From Lepidodermella squamata (Eukaryota > Gastrotricha), in NCBI GenBank assembly GCA_047495785.1, contig JBLDXI010000002.1, forward strand, positions 1,860,001 to 1,924,000: DNA of 64,000 nt, in the 5' to 3' direction. Each line of letters starts with the position of its first letter. Position 1 is the stretch's first letter. This document shows positions 48,942 through 60,186 of this stretch, piece after piece. The position numbers and the translations under genes were made by a program. The notes under the pieces are model-generated. The model saw nothing but the letters and a program-made list of their open reading frames with translations, did not search any database and was not told where the DNA came from.

Positions 48942-49682
48942 AGGCGATATAAAATTAACGGTAGAAAAGATAATGCCGTTTCTCTAAAAAGAGTGCTGGT
49001 CATAAACCGGCTTGTAGCCAGTCGCGTGGGTCGTGTGAGATGTGAGAGGCTCTGCTGACTAGGTTTTGGTTCTTCGCGTAAATGCCAAGCTGTGCACTTA
49101 TCAGCAAGAACTTTGCGGACGTCTTCTGACGGTGGGCGAATTCCGCGGACGTAGTTGATGTAGTCCGCCATATCGAGACCTGCTGCTTAGAAGCGTTCGC
49201 GTAGCGCTTGATAAGGCGACAAGAAAGACATCGTCAATCGAGTTGACTCCGGCGTAAGCGATTACGTCAATTTTCATGTTTCGAAGGAGTTCGAAGTTGT
49301 GTTTTTTAGAGTAACAAAGGCTGGCAAAAATTTTCCGAGAATAAACTCAAAGCTAGATCAAAAAAAGCTAGTTTTAACGAGATTTGTCAATTACTGTTAA
49401 TCAATACAGATAATTTCTCTGATGAAATTAACGGATAGGGCGAAGAAATGGCGAAAATTGGAGTCAAAATACGGCGAAAATTCAAAACTTGCACCAATCT
49501 AAAATAGAAGAAAATTCGAAAACATCAATATAATCGATACCTACCAAATATCAAACACCATAACTATCAATGAACGTATTATTTTTTCAGGCTAAGAGGT
49601 GATCGCGAAATGTTTAACATCATTTCTGTTTATAATTGCTAATAATTGCATCAAAACACTAGACAATTTTCTTCATGTCTTA

Positions 49683-50962
49683 AGGCTCGTAGAAACGGGC
49701 AAACATTTTGTCAAACATTGACTTCAAACATGGATGTTTGATGAAACAAACTTTCATTTACACGCTCAAACAATGTTTGCAAGAAAACTAGCAAAATGTA
49801 TGCAAATCATCCAGAAATTAGCATAATCTATGCAAATTGTCAAGATAATCATCTTAGGCCGGATTTTGCGGAGTCAAAGTCCAACTACGTGTTGCTCTGA
49901 TGGTCGATATGATAGCATCAATGGGATCAATGGGGCTTGGCAGCACGCGATTCTATCACTTGATTAACATAGTGTGAAAAAAATTACACCCACCAACCCG
50001 ACCAGCCCCACTATCGCGACCGACCCAGCAACAAGTAGTTGGACTTTGACACTGCATATCCAGACTAAGATGATTTATTCAATTTATGCAAATTAGGAGG
50101 AAAATTACATAAAAAGGTGGAATGTTTCACTTTTTCGTCCGCTCTGATTTGATTTTTTCCTTGCAGCATCACCCTAGCAATTTATGAATCAATGTGATCA
50201 TTACATTACATCATCTTATTTTCATATTATTATCATATCTTATCATCTTATTATCATATGCATTTAACGTCGGCATATAACTTCACCTCATGATACCTAG
50301 GCCGAGGCTCGTTGTTAGCCTCACGCGTAAGTGTTGAGGGAGGAACGCGCTCACATGGCGCTATCCTGGGTCACACGACGCACCAACAGATCCCTACACC
50401 CCTTCTAGAGCGTACAGCGTACTCATGGGTAATGTACACTATCGTACCTCTAGCCTCAAGGGGCCTCGAGCAATGGTTTCACATTGTCTACTCGAGTAGC
50501 AATTTTTTTGTCTCACCAGTGGATTGCTAAACCACCGTCGGGCGTCAGCGGGCGTTGAACCCACGACCTTATGCACATAGGCTAGCTTCCTTATCTACTA
50601 GGCTACTGCTCCCCAATGTGATCATAATTTATCCATTTTCTGAAGATGCGCTTGCAAATCTTCCGCAGATGTCGTTCCGGCTGGCATCTCCGTAGCAGGC
50701 ACAGCGCAAAATTTTTGAATGTTTGTCAAACAAAATCGCCTCCCCGAGTGATTTTGTTTGAAGTCATTATCAACAAACTTTTCAAACATTTTCTTTCAAA
50801 CACGTTAATTTAGACGGGCAAACATGTTTGAAAGCCGTGTTGGTCCCAACAATGTTTGAACCAAAAGTTTGAAAGTGTAAATGCAATGTTTGAAGCCGTT
50901 GTTTGGCAAACAATGTTTGAGGTCCATGTTTGGTAAACATGTTTGCCCGTTTATACGAGCCT
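49683..50962. mobile_element. 1.28 kb Harbinger-like TIR element with TTA target duplication
   Basis: Ends AGGCTCGTA-x-AAACGGGCAAAC and its complement (GTTTGCCCGTTTATACGAGCCT without the last bases), flanked by TTA at 49680-49682 and 50963-50965. A 3 bp TTA duplication fits PIF/Harbinger. Subterminal regions repeat CAAACATG/CATGTTTG many times. No transposase frame. A SINE is nested inside (50202-50614), so this element is older than the SINE. Confidence 0.7.
50202..50614 (-). mobile_element. tRNA-derived SINE with 11 bp target duplication
   Basis: On the minus strand it starts GGGGAGCAGTAGCCTAGTAG at 50614. An A-box-like segment (TAGCCTAGTAGATAAGG) and, 30 bp later, a B-box-like segment (GTGGGTTCAACGCC) give a tRNA-like RNA polymerase III head. 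The 3' end is a simple-sequence tail of ATAAGATGAT-type repeats. Target duplication AATGTGATCAT lies at 50191-50201 and 50615-50625. It is inserted in the Harbinger-like element. Confidence 0.85.
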
Positions 50963-51181
50963 TTACAGCAATTGGATTTATTTGAATTGGCGATAGCTAC
51001 CTTAAACCGCGGCGAGATAATACATTATTATACTCATTGGGAATTGGGACTACTTTTTATTGCCCTTACTTCAAAAACCCGTTTGCTATAAAAGGTGTTT
51101 GTCGCTATTGCTATAACAAAAATAAAAAAATTACATTGGACATTATCAGATTTTATTAAGATAAAAACGCAACAAAATTCA

Positions 51182-53087
51182 TCAAGGAACAGCTACTTGA
51201 ATTTTGATTTTCCGAGTAATTCTCGGCCGAACTTCAAAGCTGCCACACCGGCCGACAATTTGTTGAACGAGCTGCGTTGTCCCAAACTCAGCATTGACCG
51301 ACATGTCAATTGTTTCAAATTTTTCGAAAATTTCCTTAGAAACAAGCGACCAGTTGAAACCAGTTTTCGAGCTTAATCCGAGTTGTTTCGAAAATTCGCT
51401 CTTCAAAGCATCACCGCGGGTTGAGTTGTTCTGAATTCCGATTAGCAGAGTGAAATTGCACGTTACTAGGTCATCGCCTGATGAATTTTCACAGGTCACC
51501 ACGGTTTCCCAGTCGTCCTTAGGCGAGGCGCATATCGGCGGCGAAATTTTATTCCTTACCAGCCGATTCGATACCCTTTCCGTTATAGCAGTGGTTCTCA
51601 AACCCCGTTTTTCCGGCCGCATGCGGCCGGCGAGGCCCATTTTGGCGGCCGGCAGAGGTCCGCCTATCTCTTGCATTGCGTGCGGCCGGACGGCTCTTTC
51701 GAGGGAAATAGTCCAGGGTTTCACATAATTTGTGCACATTTCCAGCAAAATTCGACGTATCCAAATGATAAGTAGCCATAATTTTCTTGAAAGTTTCTCG
51801 CTTCGCTCGCTGATTCACTTTCAAATTTGTTAATATAAGGAGAAGCCCCAGACGCAATTACCAACTTGTTCACGAACAGCCTGCAGGGCAATTACGCAGC
51901 TCTAGATTCCCTTCGAAGTGCCTACTGCACGAATCGCTTACGGCCTAGCCCAGCTCGCGGCTCGCGGCGAGAAACACTCAAATCCCCTTTTAACGCATTT
52001 TTAGCCCATTTTCAGAAGGAATTCTGGAAAAATATCGTCAGCTAAAGCTCGCTTCGCTCGCGAAGGTTAAGTAATTCACGGGTTAAGAGTTTGGAGTTTG
52101 AAGGCCAAATATTAATTGGCCAAAATGTTACATAAAATATCTTTGACTTTTTGAGAGTGATGGGTAGCGACTTCATTTGAATGACCAATCAGGGGTCGCG
52201 TAAACATTCAGTGAAGAACCACTGCCGAAACCCTAATTTAATAAACAATCCGCCTAAAAGTGCACTCGAAAACTTCAATTCTCGATTATAGAGGCGTGCG
52301 GCCGGGAAGGCCCTATGTTACCATTACTAGCGGCCGGTTGAGGGTTCAAGAGGCAATGCGGCCGGAAAGGTCGCCAGCCGGCCGCCATTTTTGACCGGGA
52401 GCCGGGAGCGAAAATAGTTTGAGAACCACTGCGTTATAGCAAGGTCTGATTTTGAAAGGTTATGTACGATGAATTTGTGAGTTCCTCGGTAGTCGAAATA
52501 GCGGCAAGATCCGCGGCCAAAGCCGTAGTCGTGGCTTTGGTTCATCGCCAGAGCTGCTCCTCTCCCGTCGAGAACGACCAAACTCTCGAAGAAATTCGAT
52601 CGAAACGAAATTGTCCCATCTTCGTTATCTATAGCCTGGTACCGCTCGTAGAGACTGCCGATCGCGCAACACCTGAGGTGATTTTTCGTCGACCAAACCG
52701 ACCAGCCAGTGTTTTCGCAACTCGTGCTGAGATACCGGCCGATGAAATGGGCTGAACCGATTAGGAAGGTTTTCGACATATTTCGAACTGGGATCATTAG
52801 GAATCGTTCGTAGTTGCCGGGTGGGCCTAGTTGGGCGTTGACGTAGCCGCCGCAGCCTGATCTCACGCCCTCGCAGGACATTCGCAGGAAAACTCCGCGA
52901 TGTTTCGCTGATTCGATGGCCACAACTCGCATTTCAGTTGAAAACGTGTCAGACGGAGGATTAGGACGGCCATCTGTGTACAAAATATTCAATTATTTTT
53001 TCGTTATTGTGAGATGAATATAATTCAAAGACCTATTAAGTTGACGATACACTGAAATAGGAGAAAGAGCAACTTAAAGTGCTTCAT
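51182..53087 (-). pseudogene. Secreted beta-trefoil-like gene, copy B, interrupted by a hAT element
   Basis: Exon 1 (complement of 53033..53087) codes a signal peptide as in copy A. Exon 2 runs from 52973 down to 51182, but an 843 bp hAT element plus 8 bp target duplication splits it. Minus those 851 bp, exon 2 would be 941 nt, exactly the length in copy A, so no other length change has accumulated and the insertion is probably recent. Read straight through, the protein enters the element and stops at 52327. Intronic removal of the element is conceivable (see findings). Confidence 0.85.
51589..52431. mobile_element. Non-autonomous hAT element, 843 bp, with 8 bp target duplication
   Basis: Perfect 15 bp terminal inverted repeats CAGTGGTTCTCAAAC / GTTTGAGAACCACTG. 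Target duplication CGTTATAG at 51581-51588 and 52432-52439; the single unduplicated CGTTATAG is at 37997-38004 in copy A. CAGNGG ends and 8 bp duplications define hAT. The interior is rich in GCGGCCGG blocks near both ends and has no transposase. Confidence 0.95.
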
Positions 53088-54072
53088 TTTAAGAATTTCT
53101 TCTTATCTGACCATGAACAGGAAATTCACTATTAGAGACTGACTGCTGACAAGAAATGAGGTGGAAGGCCATGGGCACCAGATTGTCAACTGATTCATCC
53201 ATCAGCTGCTTGGAGGTAAAGTAAACAAAATACATAGGTACAACATCGTTTATTCCTATATATAAAGGACACAACCTTTCGAAACAGGACCTTGCCAAGA
53301 CGGAAGAGTCTCATTTATTTGATCTGGTAAGAAATAAAATTTCGGCACTGATATGCGCCTTGCCTAAGGACGACTGGGAAACCGCGGTGACCTGTGAAAA
53401 TTCATATGGCGAAGACCTGACGCAAATAAATGAAAAACGGGTAAACTTGACTTCATCCCGTACAGTCGCCAGTCTTATGTGAACCCTGAATCATATCGTG
53501 AAAATATTGAGACGAAATTTTGACCTGGCCCTACATGGCCCTTAAAATCAGTTCTCGAGTAATAAAGTTGTATTGCGGCTATTTTGTCTTGTTAGCTGAC
53601 CGGAGACTCACAGAAATAAAAAGGGAATTACGGAATGAAAAAATTATTTATTTTCAGGCGGTGAAAAAGACCAAAAGTTACAAAATTGCACCGGCTGCTA
53701 AAAGAATCGCTATGGTTTTCTGTTTGTCTTCATCCGACACATCGTCATCGCAATTCTGCGCTATCGCCAAAGCTGTCCAGCCCGTCGATGGCACTCTATA
53801 ATTGACATCAGCCCCGAGCTCACGTATCAGCAAGTCAACAACAACATGGCGACCTTTGAGAGAAGCACCCATGAGAGCAGAACACCATTTTTCAGACGGA
53901 GCATCGAACGAATTCCCCAGTTTCATGGATATTTGAGGTTCCGAGTCCAATGCACTGATATCTGCAAGAAACTGCGTAGCTAGAAGTCTCACAATATCGA
54001 CGTGGCCCCAGTAAGCGGCAACGTGTAACGGCTTAGTTCCATCTTCATCTTCGACATTAACGTTGGCGTTGA

Positions 54073-55280
54073 ACGTCGCAATTGAACTCCCCTGCAAGCA
54101 TCTGGACGATTTTGAAGTGTCCATTTTCAGCAGCAATAGACAACGGCGTCGAGCCATCCGTATCAGGGGCATTAACGTCGCAATTGAACTCCCCTGCAAG
54201 CATTCTGACGGTCTCCTCGTGACCATTTTGGGCAGCAAAGTGCAAAGGTGTCCAGCCATCATTCTCTGGGGCATTAATGTCGCAATTGAACTCCCCTGCA
54301 AGCATCTGGACGATTTTGAAGTGTCCATTTTCAGCAGCAATAGACAATGGCGTCGAGCCATCCGTATCAGGGGCATTAACGTCGCAATTGAACTCCCCTG
54401 CAAGCATTCTGACGGTCTCCTCGTGACCATTTTGGGCAGCAAAGTGCAAAGGTGTCCAGCCATCCTTCTCTGGGGCATTAATGTCGCAATTGAACTCCCC
54501 TGCAAGCATCTGGACGATTTTGAAGTGTCCATTTTCAGCAGCAATAGACAATGGCGTCGAGCCATCCGTATCAGGGGCATTAACGTCGCAATTGAACTCC
54601 CCTGCAAGCATTCTGACGGTCTCCTCGTGACCATTTTGGGCAGCAAAGTGCAAAGGTGTCCAGCCATCCTTCTCAGGGGCATTAACGTGGCAATTGAACT
54701 CCCCTGCAAGCATTCTGACGGTCTCCTCGTGACCATTTTGGGCAGCAAAGTGCAAAGGTGTCAGGCCATCCTTCTCAGGGGCATTAACGTCGCAATTGAA
54801 CTCCCCTGCAAGCATTCGGACGATCTCCTTGTGTCCATTTTCAGCAGCAATAGACAATGGCGTCGAGCCATCCGTATCAGGGGCATTAACGTCGCAATTG
54901 AACTCCCCTGCAAGCATTCTGACGGTCTCCTCGTGACCATTTTGGGCAGCAAAGTGCAAAGGTGTCCAGCCATCCTTCTCAGGGGCATTAACGTGGCAGT
55001 TGAACTCCCCTGCAAGCATTCGGACGATCTCCTTGCGTCCACGTAGGGCAGCAATGTGCAAAGGTGTCAGGCCATCCTTCTCAGGGGCATTAACGTGGCA
55101 GTTGAACTCCCCTGCAAGCATTCGGACGATCTCCTTGCGTCCACGTAGGGCAGCAATGTGCAAAGGTGTCAGGCCATCCTTCTCAGGGGCATTAACGTCG
55201 CAATTGAACTCCCCTGCAAGCATTCTGACGGTCTCCACGTGTCCCTTTTGGGCAGCAAAGTGCAACGGTGTCCAGCCATC
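54073..55280 (-). repeat. Homogenised ankyrin-repeat array with 204 bp higher-order units
   Basis: Twelve near-identical 102 bp (34-residue) repeats within the last exon of copy B. From 54073 to about 54650 and at 54790-54990 they alternate between a DGWTPLHFAAQNGHEETV type and a DGSTPLSIAAENGH type, making 204 bp pairs almost identical at nucleotide level. Copy A repeats at the same place are far more divergent, so the array was recently expanded or converted in B. Confidence 0.85.
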
Positions 55281-56276
55281 CTTCTCTGGGGTATTAACGT
55301 GGCAGTTGAACTCCCTTGCAAGCATTTTAACGATTTCAGTGTGTCCCTTTTCAGTAGCTATGTGTATTGCTGTCCGGCCATTATCCGCAGGTGTATTTAC
55401 GTCGCTGTTGAAATCGTTTGCTAGCATCTTCACAATATCAACGGATCCAGTCATGGCTGCGAGATGCAAGGGGGTGTATCCCATCTCCATGGTAGTCTTC
55501 ACATTAATGTATGTTTTTGCAAGAAGCTTAACCACTTCGGCTTGACTCTCCATAGCTGCGACATGCAACAAAGTCATATTGCGTTCATCCCGCTTTTGCA
55601 CCTTTGCCTTCATCACACCCGCTAATAGTTTTACAACCTTAGCATGGCCGTTCTTGACTGCCGCCCAAATTGGGGTCTCGTCATTGATTGTTGCAGTATC
55701 GATGCTTTCGTTTGAAACCGTTCCCAGGGTTTCGACCGTACGCAGATTGCCGCTGTTCGCAGCTATGTAAATAGGAGTTCTCCCCAATAGGTCTTTCGAC
55801 AGCGGATTGGCATTGAACTTCTTTACTAATAGTTTTGCGATCTCATCATGTCCTTCTTGCGCAGCTAGAAACAACGGGGTCACGCCATCGCTGCTCTCGC
55901 AGTTAACGTTTATTTTCAAAGCTGTGGTTGATAACAGCGATTCGATTTCCTCGATTTTGTTTAGCCTGATAAGGCGAAAAAGCAGCTAAATAAAATGATA
56001 ATATGTTAATACCTGATCTAGGACAATTGCGCCTTACTTTTTCACCAGCGCTCAGGTCCGGAACTGCAAGATTTCCATCGGAAGCAGTTTTCATTAGCTG
56101 ATTGGCGATTTGGTCTTCTGTTAACGAATTATCCGTTGCGTTAAGCAAAGCTAGAGGCGAGACGCGCCTCGAGCTGGTTTTTTCACGAATCATCCCCATG
56201 ATCGCGTTTCGGAATTTAAATGAATAACCGCGGGAATCATCAAAGTCTTTTGGCTGATTGCTATACATATATGTAA

Positions 56277-57085
56277 TGGTGCGTCCACAAACTAACTTCG
56301 GAGAGGGTGACTTCGGAGACCGAACTTGAAACTTCGGAACACTCAAGCGAAACTTCGGTACGTTATCAGTGGCAATTTCCGCGCGCGCGCGGCATGAGTC
56401 GTCCGAAGTTTCTATTGTTTGCGCACCGAAGATTTCGAGTGCGCGCACATGAGTGCGAGCGCGCTCAAACTAGAGAAGGGGCCGCAGGGTAGAAACAAAT
56501 TATTTTCAATTTCACTTGAATTCTCAAAATTCATAAATAATAAGATGCGAAATGCGACGACGATAACAAAAAGCTAAATTTCGACGCGAAATTCACCATT
56601 TTTCAGAATAAATGAAAAACTAAATTGATTTTTTTCAACGCTATTTTTAAGCTATTTTTAAGGCCACCCGATGATTTCTATATTGAAATTTATTTTTGGA
56701 AAACAAGGATTTTATTGCGCGCGTTTCATATACTTGAAATTTACGTCATTTTCGTCAATTATAGTCAATAATACGAATTAAAGATGCCACAGGAACAGTT
56801 AATTTATGTCGTCGCCCTACCTCGCGCGCGTGCTTACGTAGTAACTTCGGACACGCAGAAACTTCGGCTCGGAGGCGCTTCGGAGAGCAGTTGTGGGCCT
56901 CTCCGAACCCAAGTTTGTGCGCGTCCTTTGTTCAGTGCGTGAGCGCCGCCCATTGTTCTCACTTCGGGCGCGCAGTCCGAAGTGCGCGCGTTTGTGAACG
57001 AAAATCTTAAACTTCGGTCAGCGATTACGAAACTTCGGAGGCTAAAACTTCGGACGCGTCTCCGAAGCAGTTTGTGAACGTAACA
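56277..57085. mobile_element. Harbinger-like element, 809 bp, TAA target duplication, copy B only
   Basis: Ends TGGTGCGTCCACAAACT and the complement of TGTTACGTTCACAAACT (14 of 17 match), flanked by TAA at 56274-56276 and 57086-57088. The matching copy-A intron (43410-43463) has the empty site ATGTAAAGAGGG. The 3 bp TAA duplication suits PIF/Harbinger. The interior carries many copies of ACTTCGGA/TCCGAAGT in both directions and CG-rich runs. No transposase. Confidence 0.8.
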
Positions 57086-59114
57086 TAAGAGGGTGAATCG
57101 CACGAGAGCATATTGCTTGAAACTTACAAAATGATTGCCAAAGTAGAGTCAAACTGTAAATTATATTGCGTAAACACTTCATTTCCAGATAGAGGAATAG
57201 CTTACAGGCATGCAGAAATTTGCCAACTCGAACAAAGTGACACCCAAAGACCACCAGTCGCTCGCGTTCGAGTGATCTTTCTTTGCAAATAGTTCGGGAG
57301 CCTTGTAAAGCTGATTATTGTATTCCAATTTTTCAACTGGTTGCTGCTTGCGTCTTGATCATTGGTACATGGCATATCATATCAAATCCCTCTTTAAAAT
57401 CGATCCTACCTTTCGTAAACTTTCGCCAGCCCGAACCCTCCAAGTTTGACAGATGTGCTGTAATGGAGTAAAATATTCTTGGGCTCTATTGCGCGATGGA
57501 GGATTCCGCTTTCGTGCAGCTTTTCCACCGCAGAAGCAAGCTGCCATGACCATTCCATCAACAGACTTTCGGAAATAGGTTTAGCCGATTTTTTCTTGTA
57601 ATCTTTCAAATTTCCTCCCGAACAGTATTCCATTACCAAATGATAAATTTCACCTGCAGAGCCATGCTCTTCAAACATTAAAAAGAAGGAATTTATGCGA
57701 CTATAAAGTCAAACGTGACTATTGACCAATCATGAGTTATCTTGATTATAAGGCGTGAGATAATTTTTGCTGTTTGATTTAATGTCAAACGGAGAATAGT
57801 GACTTCGCACTCAAAGCACAGTAGTACGATAAACAAAAAGTGCATCCGACTCACCCTCGAATGATCCGAAAACCGAAAGGATGTTAGGGTGTAATAAATC
57901 CTTCAGTTTAAGATTCTATATGTTAAAACCTCTTTTTACATGCATTTTTGATAAAAAAACCGGACTTTACCTCGTCTAGGCTTAGTTTGATTAGTCGTTC
58001 TGCAAAATTAGGATCGCTGCCATGACTACGAGGAATTAGGCTTAGGTTGAAAGCCTTGACAACATAACGGGCCACGTCTTTGTATCGCCTGCATAGCATT
58101 GTCGAGCCGAAGGTACCTCTTCCGAGCTCCTTTTCAAGCTTGAACTCGTGGATTGAGGAAAAAATTAACTTCTTTGCCTCTGCTACGGCCACTTCGGTCA
58201 TCTTCACTTGTCTAATGAAATGACTGTCCATCAGATCAACAGCCGTAGCTCGCTTAGAAGGGTCTTTTACGAGCATCGAGAGAACAAAGCAATAATATTC
58301 TTCTGAATAGGATCGGTCTTTGTCGAAGGGTTTCGGTTCACTCCTAAGAAATGATAACGATCATTTATGACAAGATTTATGAAGCTTTGTTTTGAGCTGT
58401 AATCTTCTTGTGATATATGGGGACCGAAATGTCCGATGCGACATTCCAAACTTACCCTGTGATGTCACCAGCGCTATCAAACTGAAAACAGTAAAATTTC
58501 TTTCAAGAGCGCAATCGCGATAGTGCTGACTTACTGGCAAGTAGAAATTCGCTAGTTCGAAGAAAGTAACCCCGAGTGACCACCAGTCGCTAGCCTCTGA
58601 ATTTGGCTTTTCATGAAACGTTTCAGGTGCCCTGTACAATGGCGTGCCAAGTCCAATCAGCGAGATACTAGCTGAACTATGATATAAAGGTCAAGCTCCT
58701 CAGACTCAGACTCATTCTTATTGCATGAAAGCTTACTCGCTTGTAGGGGGTCTAGCCAAACCAAAGTCGCCAAGTTTGGCGGTTCTCTCGTAGTCGCACA
58801 AAAATATGTTCTTCGGCTTGATGTCGCGATGCAGTACACCGAGGCTATGAGCCTTTTTGACAGCCGACACCAATTGGCAAGCCCAGTTATGCAAGACACA
58901 CTCAGGTATTATCGCTTGGGCATCTTTTTTCGCTTGATGTAGCCATTCAAATCCCCGTGCGAACAATGTTCCGTAACCATATAATATATTTCATTTCCTT
59001 TCTGCCAATGGTCGAGCGTTTCAATCGGCTCCTTCAGCAGTTCTGTAAGAATATAATTACTGTAAATTGTGCACTGCCTTCTAATTTTTCGAAAAAATGC
59101 ACTCTAGACAGGTT

Positions 59115-60186
59115 TTGACAGATTGGGCAGTTTTTAAATGGAATTCCGCCATGGGCAGCCGCCATCGCGACTTCTCATCCGTCTCGACGCGATTCCGGTC
59201 ACGGATAAATTACACCCATGCATAGTGGAATCACACCGCCATGCACACTTGTGTATGACATCATGGCATGGTTTAATTGGTAAGCCATGGCGGAATACAA
59301 GACTATTCTATAGCTAGCCATAGAGAAACGAAATTTCCCCCTGACCTAAAACCCCGAACTCGAAAAACATTTTTCATTCGGCGATTTTTTTCTTGTTTGA
59401 AACTTGATTTTTGGTCACCCGTCATTCGTCGTCGAAATCTTCATGCTCTCCGGCTGGCCGAAGCATCAGTGGTCACGACTCATGGAACAGAGCGCCGATA
59501 TCAAGCCCCAAGATCATCAGTTGCCTTGGTTCGATCGAGTCTGGAAACAAACTTTGCCTCCATGAATCCACTAAAATCGGTCGCCTGCCAGCTGGGTTCG
59601 CACAGAAATCAAGGCATCTACATCGCGGCGTTTGGAAGACTAGCTATAATAGAAGCCATCCGCTCGCAGGTATCCAGGTCGCGGCGGAAATTAACCATGG
59701 ATTTGGGTCAATTTGCCGGTCGAAGACTCTTCGAGAAACCAGTCATTGTCGCCTCTAACGTTGCTATGGCTAGTTATGATGAATTTCGGTTGCAGTTCGA
59801 TTCCGCGAATTCGGAGGGAAAACCGGATCGGCATCGCGACGGCTACCAGCAAGAGATTTCGACGACCTCGTGTTTCGCCTCATTTTGTTTTTGCACGTGA
59901 AACTGCTTTCAAGTAAAATTGAGGTTTTCGCTGTTTTTGTGACTTTTCTCGAGAAAATTCGTTTCATGGGGGGTTTCGTGGCTAATTCTGAGCAAAATGC
60001 TGCCCAAATTTGATGCCATAGAAAAATTATTGGTTGGCATAGAGAAATTCATTGTATCCATAATTCAATTTCCAAATGGCAAATTTTTACCATGCGTATG
60101 TAGGAATTACACCAATTAGTCCTTGGAGCATATACCCATTGCCCATGGTGGAATTCCATTCTAACCTGCCCAATCTGTTATTGGCT
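59115..60186. mobile_element. TIR element in kinase-gene intron, copy B, with a nested insertion
   Basis: Same element as 45659-46170: left end TTGACAGATTGGGCAG, right end CTGCCCAATCTGTTA. In copy B about 815 bp (roughly 59297-60112) interrupts it, between GGCGGAAT and TACACCAATTAG. That inner block starts with CTATTCTATAGCTAGCCATAGAG-like sequence and ends CATGCGTATGTAGGAAT, resembling 61757-61924. A 207-codon open frame crosses it (59277-59900) but resembles nothing I know. Confidence 0.6.

Larger units (their letters stand above)
47245..49682. other. Spacer between the duplication copies, transposon-rich, no gene
   Basis: No supported coding frame. Contains two TIR elements (annotated separately) and a stretch around 47275-47315 (CCATAGAGAAATGAAATTTC) also found near 59318. 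A 70 bp stretch near 48220-48290 resembles 61150-61220. Confidence 0.5.

Noticed and set aside
50581-50614. Possible tRNA gene on the minus strand
   Set aside because: A- and B-box-like segments exist, but no full cloverleaf closes; long tail and target duplications show a SINE.
53679-54748. Minus-strand 356-codon frame with repeated MLPKMVTRRPSECLQG segments
   Set aside because: Off-frame reading of the ankyrin repeats; only its last part is the true frame after the 13 bp insertion.
54063-55046. Long + strand open frame of 327 codons opposite the ankyrin array
   Set aside because: It is the antisense of homogenised 102 bp repeats; a stop-free repeat unit multiplies into a long frame automatically.
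54000-55300. CRISPR-like regular repeat spacing
   Set aside because: Repeats are contiguous coding ankyrin units without unique spacers, in an animal genome.
59277-59900. 207-codon + strand frame
   Set aside because: Lies in a copy-B-only insertion, starts with GTG rather than ATG in the listed frame, and has no recognisable domain.
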